Position numbers and translations under genes: made by a program. Positions 1-8,457 of a stretch of 32,420 bases of DNA are shown piece after piece. The notes below the pieces were generated by a model that was given only the letters and a program-made list of their open reading frames with translations, was not told the origin of the DNA and ran no database searches. Origin of the DNA: Gammaproteobacteria bacterium (GTDB lineage Bacteria; Pseudomonadota; Gammaproteobacteria; JAJDYQ01); NCBI GenBank assembly GCA_028289815.1, contig JAPYNQ010000053.1:1-32420 (forward strand). Reading direction: 5' to 3'. Every line of letters begins with the position of its first letter. The stretch's first letter is position 1.

Positions 1-385
<385 letters not shown>

Positions 386-492
386 TATAACACCCAAGCA
401 GTTTTGGCTTTTGTATGATTCAGGCAACATGCCCTGCCTTGAACTTTTCCGAATTCGTTGTTCTTTTTTACTGAATGGAATGACAAACGGTT

Positions 493-609
493 TGCTTGGC
501 GGCCATAGAGTATTGGAACCACCCGAATCCATCCCGAACTCGGAAGTGAAACGGTACATCGCCGATGGTAGTGTGGGAGTTCCCATGTGAGAGTAGGACA
601 CCGCCAAGC
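493..609 (+). rRNA. rrf: 5S ribosomal RNA
   Basis: This 117-base sequence has the standard 5S features. The terminal stem pairs TGCTTGGCGG at the 5' end with CCGCCAAGC at the 3' end. The core CCGAACTCGGAAGTGAAAC and the segment CGCCGATGGTAGTGTGGG are intact. It closes the rrn operon. A T-rich run (TTTTATTTTCT, about 610-620) follows directly and may act in termination, but I see no separate GC-rich hairpin. Confidence 0.95.
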
Positions 610-635
610 TTTTATTTTCTAACTATGCGAAATCT

Positions 636-1049
636 ATGAAATTACTTACACCTGGTACAGGCAATCAAAAGGCTAATCAAGGAAAGGCGATTCAATACAT
701 TGCTGAAAATAATATTCTGGATGTTGCTAAGGTTGATTGGGAGAGAGGGAATATAACCACGATGGAGGGCAAGACTTACCATGTATCAGCCTATGCAGAG
801 ACAAGTGCCGCTTTTGTGTCAACGCCAGGTGTAGATCGATCTAAAAACAGTATTTATGCTCCCGGGTTACCATTATTGCTATTCAGGCAACTTAAAAATG
901 ATAGTCGATCATTCATTTATGAGGTGATGGACCCAAATGACGTGGTAACTAAACCAAATTCTTCATCCGCCGAGTGGCAAAATATTGAGAAAGTGTCATG
1001 CAGAAGATGGATTTGCACTGAAAAGGATATAAGACGCTGGCCAAGGTAG
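636..1049 (+). CDS. Hypothetical protein, unrecognised, AT-rich
   Basis: This 137-residue open frame begins 26 bases after the 5S rRNA and belongs to no family I recognise. It has no signal peptide and no membrane segment. The composition is soluble and mixed, with a hydrophobic patch PGLPLLLF near residue 77 and a basic C-terminus. No Shine-Dalgarno sequence precedes the ATG. Base composition is more AT-rich than the genes around it, which fits foreign origin or decay. It could be a fragment of a longer gene, a recent arrival at the end of the rrn operon, or not coding at all. Reality as a gene is uncertain, and no function is proposed. Confidence 0.4.
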   Translation: MKLLTPGTGNQKANQGKAIQYIAENNILDVAKVDWERGNITTMEGKTYHVSAYAETSAAFVSTPGVDRSKNSIYAPGLPLLLFRQLKNDSRSFIYEVMDPNDVVTKPNSSSAEWQNIEKVSCRRWICTEKDIRRWPR

Positions 1050-1197
1050 GTGTACTGCCGGTAATACTTTAGTCAGTTTACGATTGGTCCGGACACGCAA
1101 TCGGTGATCTCTACATTGATTCCGTCCTTTCGGGTTACTGCCTTGCCTCGGCGTATCGGGCATAATCTCCTGAACATCGGAATACTTGGCCAGGCTT

Positions 1198-2403
1198 ATG
1201 GACCACTCAACCTACGCCGATATTGAACTGAAAATTGTCTGGAGCAGCCAACAGACCAGACACACGGAACGCCATTATTACCAGGCTGTTAATTTCTGGC
1301 GTGACTACTTTCCCGGTACCTTGGGAGACAAACTCATCAGTGTCCCGGATGGCGAATGGGTTACCCAATCCATGCCGGCCAACGATCTGATATCCGCTTA
1401 CAGCAACTCCAATATTCTGACCTTGCCGAAAACCGCGATTCGGCCGATTGGCAAAGCACGGACTCATATCACGCCTCAACAAGGGCGCTTCTATCCGCGT
1501 TGCATTATTGCCGGTCATGCCGGGATTACTGCCGAGGAATATCTGCCACTTCGTGTTCTCAGCGTCAATGATAAAGACTTTACAGCTGATCTGAACCATC
1601 CGCTTGCGACACATCAGATAGAGATCAGTCTGCGTGTTGTCGGAAAACGATATATTGGTAAGGAAGAGCGCGGCGGACGAAGTAGTGATATTGTTCATGA
1701 AACACTGATCAGCGGTATTGGTCTTCAAAAACCCTTACCACCGGAAGGTACCGACTTTTATGAAAAAGACAGCTTTCGTCGCATTGATGAAGCGGACGAT
1801 GAAATTTTTTACAGACAGGAACGCTTGATTAATCATATTGATAGCGAATGCTCACACCAAATTTCCCGGATATATGCACGCTACTTACAACCCGGTATGC
1901 AGGTGCTGGACCTGATGAGCAGTTACCAATCCCACCTGCCGGATGTTGATAACCTGGACATTACCGGCTTGGGTATGAGCGCTAGTGAAATGCAAGCCAA
2001 CCCGCAGCTCAGGCGACACATCATACATAACCTCAACAAACAAACCACGTTGCCCTTTGCAGATGATCATTTCGACGTCACGCTATGCAGTTTGTCAATA
2101 GAATATCTGATTAATCCGCTTGAAGTGATGCGGGAGCTCGTTCGGGTAACCAAGCCGACCGGTCGGATATTCGTGAGTTTTTCAGATCGCTGGTTTCCCT
2201 CCAAGGCCATCATAATCTGGTCAGAGCTGCATCCATTTGAAAGACAGGGCATGGTGCTGGAATATTTTCTCAAGACCGGAGGTATGAAAGAATTTGAAAC
2301 GGAGACAGTCCGGGGATTATTACGCCCGGAAGACGATAAATATGCTGATAAAATGCTGTATGCTGACCCCATGTTTATTGTATCGGCTGTTGTCAGCAAA
2401 TAG
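1198..2403 (+). CDS. SAM-dependent methyltransferase with N-terminal FKBP/SlyD-like region
   Basis: About 401 residues from the ATG at 1198; an in-frame TTG at 1186 would add four, and neither start has a convincing Shine-Dalgarno. The N-terminal part (to about residue 155) ends in DLNHPLA...IEISLRVV, a signature of the insert-containing FKBP/SlyD peptidyl-prolyl isomerase family. The C-terminal part (from about 215) is a class I methyltransferase: motif I is the variant VLDLMSSYQSHLP rather than DxGxGxG, followed by TLPFADDHFD and VTKPTGRIFVSFSDRWFP. This variant motif I is shared by a family of proteins annotated only as methyltransferase-domain proteins. The target is unknown; the FKBP-like part could bind a protein substrate (inference). 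It is convergent with tusE downstream. Confidence 0.75.
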   Translation: MDHSTYADIELKIVWSSQQTRHTERHYYQAVNFWRDYFPGTLGDKLISVPDGEWVTQSMPANDLISAYSNSNILTLPKTAIRPIGKARTHITPQQGRFYPRCIIAGHAGITAEEYLPLRVLSVNDKDFTADLNHPLATHQIEISLRVVGKRYIGKEERGGRSSDIVHETLISGIGLQKPLPPEGTDFYEKDSFRRIDEADDEIFYRQERLINHIDSECSHQISRIYARYLQPGMQVLDLMSSYQSHLPDVDNLDITGLGMSASEMQANPQLRRHIIHNLNKQTTLPFADDHFDVTLCSLSIEYLINPLEVMRELVRVTKPTGRIFVSFSDRWFPSKAIIIWSELHPFERQGMVLEYFLKTGGMKEFETETVRGLLRPEDDKYADKMLYADPMFIVSAVVSK

Positions 2404-2539
2404 CGGCTTGCCTCCTCACAGAAAAAGAATCAACATTCCGGCGGCTACCGGCCACGGGAGCTATCGGTCGGTATTATCAAGTACATCATACCGCTTGTAT
2501 CACCCGGCATTGTCGGTCCGGTCGGGGCAATATAAAAAG

Positions 2540-2839
2540 CTATACACAGCCTGTCGGTTTCGGCAGACCACCATATTTGGTAATTGGTTTCATAGGGCCG
2601 GTCATCCATTGCTTAAACAAAATCTTCTGATCGATACCGATATATCTGGCGAATTTACGAATAGCAGGTACGGTGCCCTGATCTTCATAATACTCACGCG
2701 CCTTCAGAATTTGTTGCCACTGTTCGTCGCTGATCTCCATGCCATCCGTCTGTGCCATAGCACGGCCGATTTCAGGCGTCCATGTGCCCATATCTTCAAG
2801 ATAGCCGTCACCATCCCTACCGGGAATTTGCATATTCAC
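2540..2839 (-). CDS. tusE: TusE/DsrC-family sulfur-relay protein, single-cysteine type
   Basis: This 99-residue protein ends in GLPKPTGCV, the C-terminal arm of the DsrC/TusE/DsvC family. The penultimate Cys98 is the persulfide-carrying residue. TusE passes sulfur from TusBCD to MnmA for 2-thiouridine in tRNA; DsrC proper serves dissimilatory sulfur metabolism and has a second cysteine 11 residues earlier. Here that position is Thr, so a TusE-type relay role is more likely than DsrC. The GTG start at 2839 has GGAG seven bases upstream; an ATG two codons later is possible. No tusBCD or dsr genes lie nearby, so the gene stands alone between a methyltransferase gene and tRNA-Thr. Confidence 0.85.
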   Translation of the reverse strand: MNMQIPGRDGDGYLEDMGTWTPEIGRAMAQTDGMEISDEQWQQILKAREYYEDQGTVPAIRKFARYIGIDQKILFKQWMTGPMKPITKYGGLPKPTGCV

Positions 2840-3051
2840 TGTGTTTCTCCTTTAATTTGACCATGTCGTTTTTCGGTAACTTTCTCGGTCAATAATTGGT
2901 GCCGGGAGTGCTGACTTCAAGAAGCGACCATTATCTGGTGGCGATACAGGTCCGTTCCCGGAGCTTCTTTATCAGCCAAGTAGCGGGATTAAAGCATTGT
3001 TCTCAGGCACAGCTCGCATACTGGTATGCAGGTCAACAATGATTTGGTCAG

Positions 3052-3081
3052 GGAAACTCTGATTAAATCAGAATTTTCCTG
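3052..3081 (+). repeat. Short palindromic repeat, copy 1
   Basis: This copy shares the exact 13-mer GGAAACTCTGATT with 5694-5706, and both copies close with TTTCCTG after a similar distance. Here the centre CTGATT-A-AATCAG is itself a perfect inverted repeat, so the element can fold into a long AT-rich hairpin. It lies 25 bases beyond the 3' end of tRNA-Thr and could also end that transcript, although the stem is AT-rich. Its nature (small mobile element or processing signal) is unknown. Confidence 0.55.
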
Positions 3082-3106
3082 TATGGTATATTACCTCTTT
3101 AGAAAG

Positions 3107-3182
3107 TGGTGCCGATGGAGAGACTCGAACTCCCAACCTACTGATTACAAATCAGTTGCACTACCAGTTGTGCTACATCGGC
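3107..3182 (-). tRNA. tRNA-Thr (anticodon TGT)
   Basis: Read on the minus strand, this 76-base gene folds as a complete cloverleaf. The acceptor stem is GCCGATG/CATCGGC, the anticodon arm is CTGAT-TTGTAAT-CAG type giving TGT, the T arm contains GTTCGAGTC, and CCA is encoded. The D stem is GCAC/GTGC rather than the common GCTC/GAGC, with pairing kept. It lies 28 bases after the SPOR gene stop and is probably co-transcribed with birA-coaX-SPOR. In many relatives this tRNA is followed by tuf, which is absent here. Confidence 0.96.
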
Positions 3183-3210
3183 AATCCTGTAGCTGCACAG
3201 GGCGCACATT

Positions 3211-3894
3211 CTACGGCAGAGGCAGGCCTTCGGCAACGTCAGTCTCGCACACCCTGGGGTAAATTTGTGCTCCCGGCAACTCACTGTTATTGAAGTTTCT
3301 CCCATTACCGGATTCGACATAATCCAGCCAGTACACCGGATTTTGTCGGAAGCGCCCTTCCAGTAAAGGGCTATAACCCAGTCTTTCGATCTGCCGATGG
3401 CGTCTTTCGGCATTACCCCGATCCTGGAACACACCCAGAGAAATTCCATATGCGTATTCAGAGGGTGGCTTCACCACATAATAATGCTTCTCTCCCAGCA
3501 ACCTGAATTCCTGTGCCTTTTCTTGCGCCGCCTCTGGTGTTGCAAACGGGGGCAAATAGACCCAATAGCCAATCTGCTCCTTTTTTTCGCTCACACGTCG
3601 CTCAAAAGCAAGTCCGGCAGCAGTCAGTTTTTCGCCGGCCTCCAGTACCGATTCCTGGTTCATAAAGGGGCCAAGCGTAAAACAAATCTTGGTATCTCTG
3701 TTCGCAACCGGACCATTATCGGCAACATTCGGATTCTCTGGCTTAAAATCATGGCCACTCTCACTCAACAATATCAGCTGTGCGACTATGCTATCGGTGT
3801 CTGTCGGTACTGCACTGACAGATTGCTGGCCAGCGGAAAACCACAGATAAACAAGTCCATTGGTCAGTACCAGCAATAAAAACAACAGGCGCAC
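3211..3894 (-). CDS. SPOR-domain membrane-anchored protein
   Basis: 227 residues. An N-terminal hydrophobic anchor (about residues 2-18, rich in Leu and Val) is followed by a linker and a region typical of SPOR domains, with FTLGPF and YGISLGVFQDRGNAERR-type segments at about 72-180. SPOR domains bind denuded glycan strands of septal peptidoglycan; the exact role of this member is not known. The GTG start overlaps the coaX stop by one base (TAGTG) and has GGGAG upstream, so translation is coupled. The order birA-coaX-SPOR is conserved in Pseudomonas-like genomes, which supports the call. Confidence 0.8.
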   Translation of the reverse strand: MRLLFLLLVLTNGLVYLWFSAGQQSVSAVPTDTDSIVAQLILLSESGHDFKPENPNVADNGPVANRDTKICFTLGPFMNQESVLEAGEKLTAAGLAFERRVSEKKEQIGYWVYLPPFATPEAAQEKAQEFRLLGEKHYYVVKPPSEYAYGISLGVFQDRGNAERRHRQIERLGYSPLLEGRFRQNPVYWLDYVESGNGRNFNNSELPGAQIYPRVCETDVAEGLPLP

Positions 3895-4655
3895 TATTTA
3901 TACTCCCTCTGTGTCTCGATGGTGGCCAGAATTCCCTGAAAAATCAACATCGGCTCATAGGCTGAATTGCAACTCAATAACGGCTGCACCAGCTCCGCAT
4001 CACCGCCATTGATCAACAATGGCAGATCAATCTCCAGTTCAGTAGCGATATCCAGTTGTACTCTGTCAATCAGAGCGACCAGTGCATACAATGTCCCGGC
4101 CTCAATTGCATTGCCGGTATCGGCTGCCAGCAAACCGCTACTACTGTCGCTCTCACTTGCATCATCCAGGTTGATGCCACCGGTCTGGTCTCGTAGCACA
4201 TCCTGCATCAACTCTATTCCTGGTACAATGATCCCACCAAGATGTCGTCCTTTACTATCCAGCACATCAATAGTTACTGCCGTACCGCAATCGACAATAC
4301 AAACGGCATCCCGCCGAATACTCCACGCGCCCAGCAAAGCCATCCATCGATCTGTCCCAAGCTGTTCCGGCCGTTTATATGCATTCACAACACTGCCGCA
4401 CTGCCGGGTACTGCGAACAAATTCGGGGGACAGCTGCCAGTCCGCAAATATCTGATGAAGACTCTCTGCCAATACTTCACCGCCGACATTACAGATCAAA
4501 ACTTCATCCACCTCCGATCTGTCAACCTGGAACAGGGATACGCCTTGGCTATCCAGATCGTTATGTTCAGCGCACTCATATACCGGCGGCAACTCTTTCC
4601 CGTCAAACCAGCACCACTTAATGCGTGTATTACCTGCATCAATTAACAGTTTCAT
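3894..4655 (-). CDS. coaX: Type III pantothenate kinase
   Basis: CoaX phosphorylates pantothenate, the first step of coenzyme A synthesis, in the cytoplasm. The 253-residue length is usual for the family. Visible motifs are the N-terminal DAGNTRIKW phosphate loop, GTDRWMALLGA (about 100-110), CGTAVTIDVL and GGIIVPGIELM, all hallmarks of the ASKHA-fold type III enzyme. The start is placed at the ATG giving MKLLIDAGNTR; the frame is open further upstream, but that extension lies inside birA and has no family counterpart. The gene overlaps the birA 3' end by 17 bases and the SPOR gene by one base. The type III enzyme replaces the E. coli type I CoaA. Confidence 0.93.
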   Translation of the reverse strand: MKLLIDAGNTRIKWCWFDGKELPPVYECAEHNDLDSQGVSLFQVDRSEVDEVLICNVGGEVLAESLHQIFADWQLSPEFVRSTRQCGSVVNAYKRPEQLGTDRWMALLGAWSIRRDAVCIVDCGTAVTIDVLDSKGRHLGGIIVPGIELMQDVLRDQTGGINLDDASESDSSSGLLAADTGNAIEAGTLYALVALIDRVQLDIATELEIDLPLLINGGDAELVQPLLSCNSAYEPMLIFQGILATIETQREYK

Positions 4656-5616
4656 TTTCGATTCCCATTGAAACCTCGCCCGAGGCAAATTCCTCAAACC
4701 TGTTATTGGTCCTGATTCGCAACATACCACGCTCATTAACCCCGTGCGCGATTCCCACAATTGAGCGACCTGCAATCATTAGCCTCACAGGCCGATATCG
4801 TGCCAGATCAAGCGCCTCCCACTGCTGCGAAAAATATGCAAAACCATGCGCGGCGAAATCCTCGCATCCGCCAGTCAGTCCATTTATAACGCAAGCTGCC
4901 ATAGCGTTTCGATCACTATCCATACCCTCAATATCCAGTATATCCGCCACCGGCTGGTCAATCATCGACCTCAGCGTATCCGGCATTCCCATATTCAGCC
5001 CGAACCCGATAATGACGTCACAAGGACCATTCGCCTCTGCCGATATATCTACTAACAGCCCTCCGAGCTTACCACCGGCCATATGCAGATCATTCGGCCA
5101 CTTAATCATCACGCCCTTAACTCCGGCCTGCCCCAGAGCATTCACAAGCGCGATAGCGATTGCCGGACTCAATCCTTCCAATTCATAGGGTGCGCACTCA
5201 AATCGCCAGTAAAGTGAACAGTAAACATTCGTACCATAAGGTGACAGCCAAGCCCGCCCCTTCGTTCCTCGGCCAGCCGACTGTTGCTCGGAGATACAAA
5301 CATGCGGCGCGAGCATGCTGTAACCCAGCCGACGCAACAACCAGCTATTAGTGGATGCAACCTCCTCAAGCAGTGTCAACGTAACCGGCTTCAGCAAGTG
5401 CTTGCCGATAGCCTGCCGGTTCAATAAGCATAACCCTCCCTGAATCCGGTAGCCTCGGCTGCGAACAGCCTCAACCGATACCCCGCGACTGCGCAATGAC
5501 TCAATATGTTTCCAAACCGCTTCTCTGGAAACACCGCAGGCTTCTGCCAGCCGACCTCCTGAAACAATATTTCCCGGTGCCAGCAGAGTTAAAATTCTGT
5601 TTCTGGTGTCAGCCAT
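4639..5616 (-). CDS. birA: Bifunctional biotin-protein ligase / biotin operon repressor
   Basis: BirA makes biotinyl-AMP and transfers biotin to acetyl-CoA carboxylase; with its DNA-binding domain it can also repress biotin genes. The 325-residue protein has an N-terminal winged helix (SGGRLAEACGVSREAVWKHI, about residues 18-37), so it is the repressor-type ligase. The catalytic domain shows STNSWLLRR, GRGTKGRAW (the biotin/ATP loop), KWPNDL and GKLGGLLVD, then a small C-terminal domain. The ATG at 5616 gives MADTRNRIL; a TTG five codons upstream is possible, and neither has a good Shine-Dalgarno. It is first gene of the minus-strand unit birA-coaX-SPOR-tRNA-Thr. Confidence 0.94.
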   Translation of the reverse strand: MADTRNRILTLLAPGNIVSGGRLAEACGVSREAVWKHIESLRSRGVSVEAVRSRGYRIQGGLCLLNRQAIGKHLLKPVTLTLLEEVASTNSWLLRRLGYSMLAPHVCISEQQSAGRGTKGRAWLSPYGTNVYCSLYWRFECAPYELEGLSPAIAIALVNALGQAGVKGVMIKWPNDLHMAGGKLGGLLVDISAEANGPCDVIIGFGLNMGMPDTLRSMIDQPVADILDIEGMDSDRNAMAACVINGLTGGCEDFAAHGFAYFSQQWEALDLARYRPVRLMIAGRSIVGIAHGVNERGMLRIRTNNRFEEFASGEVSMGIENETVN

Positions 5617-6203
5617 AGGGAAAACTTGCAAAATCGTAGCAACTGGTCTCTGTCCAAGATAACGAAAACGGTAAAAGCAAACCGCAAAACAAAGGAAACT
5701 CTGATTTAATAAAAGTTTCCTGAGATGTAAAGAGGCATGATTTTGATTTCTGAGTATCGTGTGTGTGGGAAAGCCTCTATGGTTATCATATTATTTGCTG
5801 GAGTTAAGCTTGGTGTATGGTCTGGTGCGGCTTCGATAAGATACCGCCATGCTATTTAAGCAGGGCTATTCTGTGCTAACGATTTTTTGCAGATTTATAT
5901 TCTCAGGCCAGAACCATAAATTTTTCCGCTTTCAGGTTTTTTTTGTCTGGTTTTTTCTGAATATTATTTCATTACTCCCTAGTCTGGTTGTTTCCGGAAA
6001 AAGGATATCAGTAAAATATTATCGCTACGCTGTTAATCGGGATATTTTTCCGGCCGCATGGTAAAGGTTAAATCATGGTGGTAATCTGCAAAAATCTACT
6101 GTGCAGCGCCCGGAATTCTTGTGCATTGACTATAGATTGTCGTTATTGCGCATCAAGCTCCATGTTTTGACGTTGCTCGCTACAGTTTTTCGGGGTTCCT
6201 TAA
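5617..6203. other. Intergenic region between divergent birA and mpl
   Basis: About 590 bases with no gene I can support. It must hold the promoters of birA (minus) and mpl (plus). It contains copy 2 of the short palindromic repeat near its birA end. The stretch from about 5880 to 6060 is distinctly AT-rich with many T runs. Short open frames here have no ribosome site or family resemblance. TTGACT at 6126 lacks a matching -10 at proper spacing. Confidence 0.5.
5694..5721 (+). repeat. Short palindromic repeat, copy 2
   Basis: GGAAACT (5694-5700) and AGTTTCC (5714-5720) form a seven-base-pair hairpin with a 13-base AT-rich loop. The first 13 bases are identical to copy 1 at 3052-3064, in the same orientation, and both end in TTTCCTG. 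The inner palindrome of copy 1 is not preserved here. The two copies flank the block tRNA-Thr to birA. Confidence 0.55.
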
Positions 6204-7559
6204 ATGCATATCCACATACTGGGGATTTGTGGCACTTTTATGGGTGGGGTTGCTCTACTGGCCAAGCATGCAGGCCATGCGGTCAGTGGTTCGGATGCCG
6301 ATGTTTATCCGCCAATGAGCACTCAACTTGAAGCCCAGGGTATCACCTTAATGGAAGGCTATTCAGCACGCCATCTTAAAGATGATCCGGATATGGTTGT
6401 GGTGGGTAATGGGCTGTCGCGTGGTAATCCGGCGGTGGAGTATGTGCTTGCGAGAGGGTTGCGTCATATGTCCGGTCCGCAGTGGCTTGCTGAACATTTT
6501 TTACAAGACCGATGGGTGCTGGCGGTAGCTGGAACACATGGGAAAACGACGACAGCCAGTTTACTGGCCTGGATACTGGAATATGCAAAACTTAGTCCGG
6601 GTTTCCTGATTGGTGGAGTGCCGGAAAATTTTCAGATTTCTGCAAGGGTGGGAAAAACATCCTTTTTTGTAATAGAGGCTGATGAGTATGATACGGCTTT
6701 TTTTGATAAACGTTCGAAATTTGTTCATTACCGTCCGCATACGCTTATCTTGAATAATCTGGAGTTCGATCATGCGGATATATTTAATGATATCCGGGAT
6801 ATCCAGCGGCAATTCCATCATCTGATTAAAACCATACCCGGAAATGGCATGATTATCTACAATGAAGATGTGGTGGTCCTGAATGAGGTGATAGGCATGG
6901 GCTGCTGGACACCGACTGAGAAATTTTCGTTAGCAGGAACCAAAGGTTGGAGTTTGCAGTGTTCTCAAGATAATAATTTGGGGTTTGATGTTATTTTGAA
7001 TGGTGAGCGGATTGGCGGTACGGAATTGATTTTGCCAGGCTTACATAATCGGCTAAACGCTGTTGCGGCCACCGCTGCGGCGAGACATGCAGGGGTACCA
7101 ATTGATGTGTCACTGCAGGCAATCAGTGCGTTTCAGGGTGTAAAGCGTCGAATGGAGTTGCGCGGCGAAGTGAATGGTGTTCGGATTTATGACGATTTTG
7201 CCCATCATCCGACCGCTATTCAGTTGACTTTGCAAGGGCTGCGACAGCAAGTTGGCGGGCAGCGCATCTTTGCGGTGCTTGAGCCGTGTTCAAATACCAT
7301 GCGCATGGGCATTCACAGGGAGCGTTTGGCAGCATCGCTTGATATGGCTGATAAAATCTATCTCTACCAGCCGCCTGCAACGAAATGGAGCACTGAAGAG
7401 CTTGCTGTGCAGATTGGAGAATCGGCAACAAGCCATAGTGATATTAACCATATGGTTTGCCAGATTAAATCTGAGGCAGTCGCAGGAGATCATATTCTGA
7501 TAATGAGTAATGGCGGGTTTGAGAACATACATGAAAAACTAATAGAGGCTATGGTTTGA
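6204..7559 (+). CDS. mpl: UDP-MurNAc:L-Ala-gamma-D-Glu-meso-DAP ligase
   Basis: Mpl attaches recycled murein tripeptide to UDP-N-acetylmuramic acid, a peptidoglycan-recycling step in the cytoplasm. The 451-residue length fits E. coli Mpl. It follows the Mur ligase plan: N-terminal Rossmann part starting HIHILGICGTFMGGVALLAK, ATP-binding loop AGTHGKTTTASLL (about 109-121), central EADEYDTAFFDKRSKF and NNLEFDHADIF, and C-terminal DDFAHHPTAI. The pattern GICGTFMGG and EYDTAFFDKRSKF marks Mpl rather than MurC. Its stop overlaps the TerB-like gene (TTGA), so the two are coupled. Confidence 0.95.
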   Translation: MHIHILGICGTFMGGVALLAKHAGHAVSGSDADVYPPMSTQLEAQGITLMEGYSARHLKDDPDMVVVGNGLSRGNPAVEYVLARGLRHMSGPQWLAEHFLQDRWVLAVAGTHGKTTTASLLAWILEYAKLSPGFLIGGVPENFQISARVGKTSFFVIEADEYDTAFFDKRSKFVHYRPHTLILNNLEFDHADIFNDIRDIQRQFHHLIKTIPGNGMIIYNEDVVVLNEVIGMGCWTPTEKFSLAGTKGWSLQCSQDNNLGFDVILNGERIGGTELILPGLHNRLNAVAATAAARHAGVPIDVSLQAISAFQGVKRRMELRGEVNGVRIYDDFAHHPTAIQLTLQGLRQQVGGQRIFAVLEPCSNTMRMGIHRERLAASLDMADKIYLYQPPATKWSTEELAVQIGESATSHSDINHMVCQIKSEAVAGDHILIMSNGGFENIHEKLIEAMV

Positions 7560-8002
7560 TTGGCAAATTAAAAAGCGTGTTGCAAGGTATGCTTGCGGAA
7601 GTTCGTGTTGATGATGAAGAGCATTCACTAAAGCTGGCCTGCGCGATTTTAATGTTTGAGGTACTGCGTGCGGATATGCATACTGATGAGTCTGAAGTGA
7701 GCACTATATGTCGGCATGTTATGCGGGCGTTTTCCCTGGATGAGCACGAGACCAGACAGTTAATGGAAAAGGCATTGCAGGAATCAGTAGATGCCGTCTC
7801 ACTGCATGGCGTTTTACGTATCATTAATGACGAGTATCAGCCGCAGGAAAAGCGGGAACTGATTCGCGTGTTATGGGACGTAGCTTATGCTGATGGCGAG
7901 CTTAATCCATATGAAGAATATATGATCCGAAAGCTGGCAGACTGGCTGTACGTACCGCATCGGGATTTCATGCAGACAAAGCATGAGGCAGCAGAAAATT
8001 GA
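7556..8002 (+). CDS. TerB-like (tellurite resistance TerB family) protein
   Basis: 148 residues, all helical in appearance, matching the TerB/DjlA N-terminal fold. Acidic pairs sit in the two equivalent places of the internal repeat (RADMHTDESEV near 39-49, YADGELNPYEEYM near 109-121), which in TerB bind divalent metal. Family members occur in stress and membrane-associated contexts; the specific role next to mpl is not known. The TTG start lies in the TTGA overlap with the mpl stop, and AGAGG at 7544-7548 is at proper distance, which decides this start. No terminator follows on the plus strand. Confidence 0.8.
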   Translation: MIGKLKSVLQGMLAEVRVDDEEHSLKLACAILMFEVLRADMHTDESEVSTICRHVMRAFSLDEHETRQLMEKALQESVDAVSLHGVLRIINDEYQPQEKRELIRVLWDVAYADGELNPYEEYMIRKLADWLYVPHRDFMQTKHEAAEN

Positions 8003-8063
8003 TTGCCCCATTGCCGCTGCTATGGCTATCCGGTCTCCGTGTCCCCGGCGGAGATACTGAGAG

Positions 8064-8091
8064 TAAAGTAAAAGCCCGGCATCTGCCGGGC
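8064..8091 (-). terminator. Rho-independent terminator of the HU-like gene
   Basis: On the minus strand the hairpin GCCCGGC-AGAT-GCCGGGC is followed by TTTTACTTTA. The stem is a perfect seven base pairs with a four-base loop. It lies about 30 bases after the HU-like gene and closes the plpBP-proC-yggT-HU cluster. There is no T run on the plus side, so it acts in one direction. Confidence 0.85.
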
Positions 8092-8121
8092 ATCCGCAGC
8101 TCGGGTTCTGGGAATCCGGGG

Positions 8122-8457
8122 CTATACCATATCTTTCAGACCTTTCAGGGGCGAAATCCGCACGGTATTGTGCGCCGGTTTGGCTTTGAATGTCGTTTCT
8201 TCCCCGGTGAAAGGATTGATGCCCTTGCGTGCTTTGGTCGCAGGTTTGCGGACGACTCTGATTTTCATTAAGCCGGGAATGGTGAAGTCACCGGGACCGG
8301 AGCGTTTGCTCAGATTTTTCTTAATCAGGACATTCAGGGTTGCGAATACAGAACCAATATCCTTCTGGGTCAAACCTGTTTCTTCGGCAATAAAGGAATG
8401 GATTTGGGTTTTAGTTGGCGCTTTTCTAATCGCAGCGGCTTTTTTCTTTGCTGGCAT
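8122..8457 (-). CDS. HU/IHF-family DNA-binding protein
   Basis: 111 residues. A short lysine/alanine-rich leader (MPAKKKAAAIRKAP) precedes a histone-like domain: helices THSFIAEETGLTQKDIGSVFATL-like, then FTIPGLMKIRVVRKPATKARKGINPFTGEETTFKAKPA, which is the beta arm with the conserved NPFTGE turn, and a C-terminal helix. HU-family proteins bend DNA and shape the nucleoid. The basic leader and PGLMKIRVV form set it apart from HupA/HupB and IHF, so I give no gene symbol. The start has an excellent AAGGAGG eight bases upstream, predicting high expression, and a strong terminator follows. Confidence 0.88.
   Translation of the reverse strand: MPAKKKAAAIRKAPTKTQIHSFIAEETGLTQKDIGSVFATLNVLIKKNLSKRSGPGDFTIPGLMKIRVVRKPATKARKGINPFTGEETTFKAKPAHNTVRISPLKGLKDMV

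Noticed and set aside
1207-1728. 173-codon open frame on the minus strand inside the methyltransferase gene
   Set aside because: It is a shadow of a gene with clear motifs on the plus strand and has no recognisable domain.
2294-2860. 188-codon plus-strand frame covering the tusE region
   Set aside because: It runs antisense over tusE, which has the diagnostic C-terminal arm and a ribosome site.
4656-4775. N-terminal extension of coaX by 40 codons
   Set aside because: The extension lies in birA, has no family counterpart, and the conserved MKLLIDAGNTR start is at 4655.
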